This document shows, one piece after another, positions 62,391 through 64,000 of a DNA stretch of 64,000 nucleotides. The notes under the pieces were generated by a model, which searched no databases, had not been told where the DNA came from, and saw nothing but the letters and a program-made list of their open reading frames with translations. Location: assembly GCF_001028175.1 (NCBI RefSeq), contig NZ_AEJF01000171.1, positions 1 through 64,000 on the forward strand. The letters run 5' to 3'. Numbering within the stretch: the first letter of the stretch is position 1; each line of letters begins with the position of its first letter. This stretch comes from Caballeronia mineralivorans PML1(12). Lineage in GTDB: Bacteria > Pseudomonadota > Gammaproteobacteria > Burkholderiales > Burkholderiaceae. A program made the translations under genes and the position numbers.

Positions 62391-62428
62391 ACAAAGCCCG
62401 GCGAATCATTCCGCCGGGCTTTGTTTTT
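62391..62428 (+). terminator. Terminator of the DUF2844-DUF3443 unit
   Basis: ACAAAGCCCGGCG (62391-62403) pairs perfectly with CGCCGGGCTTTGT (62412-62424), an 8-nt loop, then TTTT. It lies 34 bp past the DUF3443 stop and before the converging SDR gene. Confidence 0.9.
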
Positions 62429-62460
62429 CATGGAAGCGTAAGAGCTTCGTCGCGCACGTG

Positions 62461-63270
62461 TCATTCTCCCGCACGCGGTTTCCTCGGTGCTTTCTCCAGC
62501 AAGCGGTCGTACAGCCAGCGCGGCACCACGTGCAGCACAGCGCCGGCTACGCGCATCTGCCATGGAAACGTCGCAAACCTCTTTTTCCCGGCGATCGCGT
62601 CAGCGGTCTTGACGGCGAATTTATCGGCGTCCATCAGGAAGGGCATCGGATATGGATTGTGCTCGGTCATTGCGGTGCGGATATAACCCGGCGCGATCGT
62701 CACCACCGACACCCCTTTCGGCCGCATCTCCACCCGCAGCGCTTCGAGATACTTCAGCGCCGCGGATTTCGACGCGCTATACGCGCCCGAGCCCGGCAGC
62801 CCGCGTATCCCCGCTACGCTCGCCACACCGACCAGCGTTCCGCGCCTTTCCTCGACCATCCGGGCGACGAACGGCTCGAAGGTGGCGATCATGCCGAAGT
62901 AGTTGATGTCCATCACGTCGCGGAAGACCTCGAGGTCGCCGTGACCGGTCAGCGCGCCGCGGCTGATACCGGCATTCGCGATCACCACGTCGGCACCGCC
63001 ATGCTGCGCGCAGAACTGGGCCGCAGCGGCGCCTAGCGCGGCGGCGTCGCGGACATCGGCCGGATAGATCGAGATGGAATCACGGGGGAAGCGCGCCGCG
63101 AATGCCGCGAGCGCGTCGCCACGACGGGCGACGAGGCCAAGCACCGCACCGCGCCGGAGATATTCCTCGGCGAGTGCGAGGCCAATGCCGCTGGACGCGC
63201 CGGTGATGAAAACTCTCAGCCGGGCCGGCGTGGAACCGGCGCCCGGCGTGTCCTTCATAGCGGCGCTCAC
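62461..63270 (-). CDS. Short-chain dehydrogenase/reductase
   Basis: A 269-residue SDR. VFITGASSGIGLALAEEYLRRG is the Rossmann glycine motif, IANAGIS the NAG motif, and VASVAGIRGLPGSGAYSASKSA provides Ser, Tyr and Lys. A C-terminal stretch (FATFPWQMRVAGAVLHVVPRWLYDRLL) is hydrophobic/aromatic and may touch membranes. The start is GTG at 63270 or ATG at 63258. It begins 4 bp after the dsbA stop, so it is in the dsbA transcript. Confidence 0.9.
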   Translation of the reverse strand: MSAAMKDTPGAGSTPARLRVFITGASSGIGLALAEEYLRRGAVLGLVARRGDALAAFAARFPRDSISIYPADVRDAAALGAAAAQFCAQHGGADVVIANAGISRGALTGHGDLEVFRDVMDINYFGMIATFEPFVARMVEERRGTLVGVASVAGIRGLPGSGAYSASKSAALKYLEALRVEMRPKGVSVVTIAPGYIRTAMTEHNPYPMPFLMDADKFAVKTADAIAGKKRFATFPWQMRVAGAVLHVVPRWLYDRLLEKAPRKPRAGE

Positions 63271-63274
63271 GCCT

Positions 63275-63928
63275 TTACATCTTCTGCGCGCGAACCTGGC
63301 CTACCAGGAAGTCGAGGACCTGGATCGTGCCCGGCAGGCTGTTCGTGGTGGCCGGACCCGTTTCATACTTACCCTGGACGGCCAACGTCGGCACGCCGTC
63401 GATCTTGTAGTCCTGCATCATCTTGGTGTCGCGTTGCAGGTCGCTTTGTGTCGAGAACGAGTTGTACGCGTCCATGTACTTCTTCTTGTCGACACCTTGC
63501 GTGGCGAGGAACGTAGCCTGCGCTTCCGGCGTCAGCAGATAGTTCTTCTTCACGTGGATCTCGTTGAACACGGCGGGCGTGAGTTTGTCCGCGAGGCCCA
63601 GTGCATCGAGTGCGTGATACATCTTCGAGTGCGGGATGAAGTCGTCGCGGAAGGCAACCGGCACGCGCTTGAACACCACGTCAGGACCTTGCTTCTTGAC
63701 CCACGCTTCCAGATACGGGTCGAATTCGTTGCAGTGCGGGCAGCCGTACCACATGAATTCGATCACTTCGATCTTGCCCTTGGCGTCCACTGGCTGCGCG
63801 GCTTGCAGCACCGTGTAGTCGGTGCCCGCAACAGGCGCTGCCGGCGATGCGTGCGCCGCGTTCATGGCGCTCAGGGTGCCGGCCACGAGGCCGAGGGAGA
63901 GAGCGAGGGCGCTGAAGAGTTTTTTCAT
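63275..63928 (-). CDS. dsbA: Thiol:disulfide interchange protein DsbA
   Basis: A 217-residue periplasmic oxidase. Signal peptide ends at AHA-SPAA (about residue 27), then EFMWYGCPHCNEFDPYLEAW with the CPHC active site, and the cis-Pro loop GVPTLAVQGKY. It inserts disulfides into exported proteins; the Cys-rich DUF3443 lipoprotein nearby is a conceivable client (inference). Met at 63928 starts the signal peptide; the frame is open to 63982. Confidence 0.96.
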   Translation of the reverse strand: MKKLFSALALSLGLVAGTLSAMNAAHASPAAPVAGTDYTVLQAAQPVDAKGKIEVIEFMWYGCPHCNEFDPYLEAWVKKQGPDVVFKRVPVAFRDDFIPHSKMYHALDALGLADKLTPAVFNEIHVKKNYLLTPEAQATFLATQGVDKKKYMDAYNSFSTQSDLQRDTKMMQDYKIDGVPTLAVQGKYETGPATTNSLPGTIQVLDFLVGQVRAQKM

Positions 63929-64000
63929 AATGACCGAGAAAGTGATCGAGAAAGGGCGTGGAGAGGCAAAAGGGGAACACACGACACTTAAAAGAAGCTT

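Overview
The window looks like chromosome 1 of a Burkholderia sensu lato species (Paraburkholderia or Caballeronia type). The evidence is high GC, the OmpC-like Burkholderia porin family, a bioA-bioF-bioD-bioB operon, an H-NS-type protein with the beta-proteobacterial C-terminal motif, DUF2844/DUF3443 proteins, and a beta-proteobacterial chemotaxis operon with cheD and cheZ. Genus assignment is inference. Most genes are ordinary core metabolism and motility; I saw no tRNA, rRNA, CRISPR array or prophage.

Layout. 1-2457: minus-strand sugar locus (LacI regulator, mannose isomerase-like AGE protein, PfkB kinase cut by the window edge). 2860-9925: LmbE-like deacetylase, BASS transporter, small exported protein, porin, nitronate monooxygenase and a fluoroacetate-type dehalogenase with every catalytic residue in place. 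10123-13709: tightly packed minus-strand operon (GhrA, HMG-CoA lyase, YbaK-type deacylase, DUF1289, MBL hydrolase). 13965-15668: small hydrolase and sulfate-binding protein. 15903-21152: biotin operon with an enoyl-CoA hydratase upstream. 21401-22642: secreted hydrolase. 23007-28585: aceK, carbonic anhydrase, thiolase, SDR, GST and YchJ in one run; a MerR regulator and an MBL hydrolase diverge around a shared palindrome at 29203-29220. 30403-33593: dipeptide-binding protein and Ca2+/Na+ antiporter.

Motility makes up the right half. fliC-fliD-fliT (33750-37289, minus) starts from a clear sigma-28 promoter. An 11.7 kb mixed segment follows: rpsU, a tandem pair of paralogous unknown proteins, tag, a BadF kinase, a HAD phosphatase, an intact IS701-family element in a CTAG target, a PXPV-like exported protein, aqpZ, an H-NS-like protein and a GT4 glycosyltransferase. 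motA-motB-cheY1-cheA-cheW-mcp-cheR-cheD-cheB-cheY-cheZ then runs from 49057 to 60282, again from a sigma-28 promoter with the same 11-nt spacer. flhDC, often found directly before motA in related groups, is not in the 759-bp gap there.

Downstream of cheZ sit a DUF2844 protein and a DUF3443 lipoprotein. The latter carries DTGS and DSGS motifs plus other pepsin landmarks in pepsin order, and I regard it as the most interesting lead in the window: a probable membrane-anchored pepsin-like aspartic protease or a descendant of one. The window ends with an SDR enzyme and dsbA on the minus strand.
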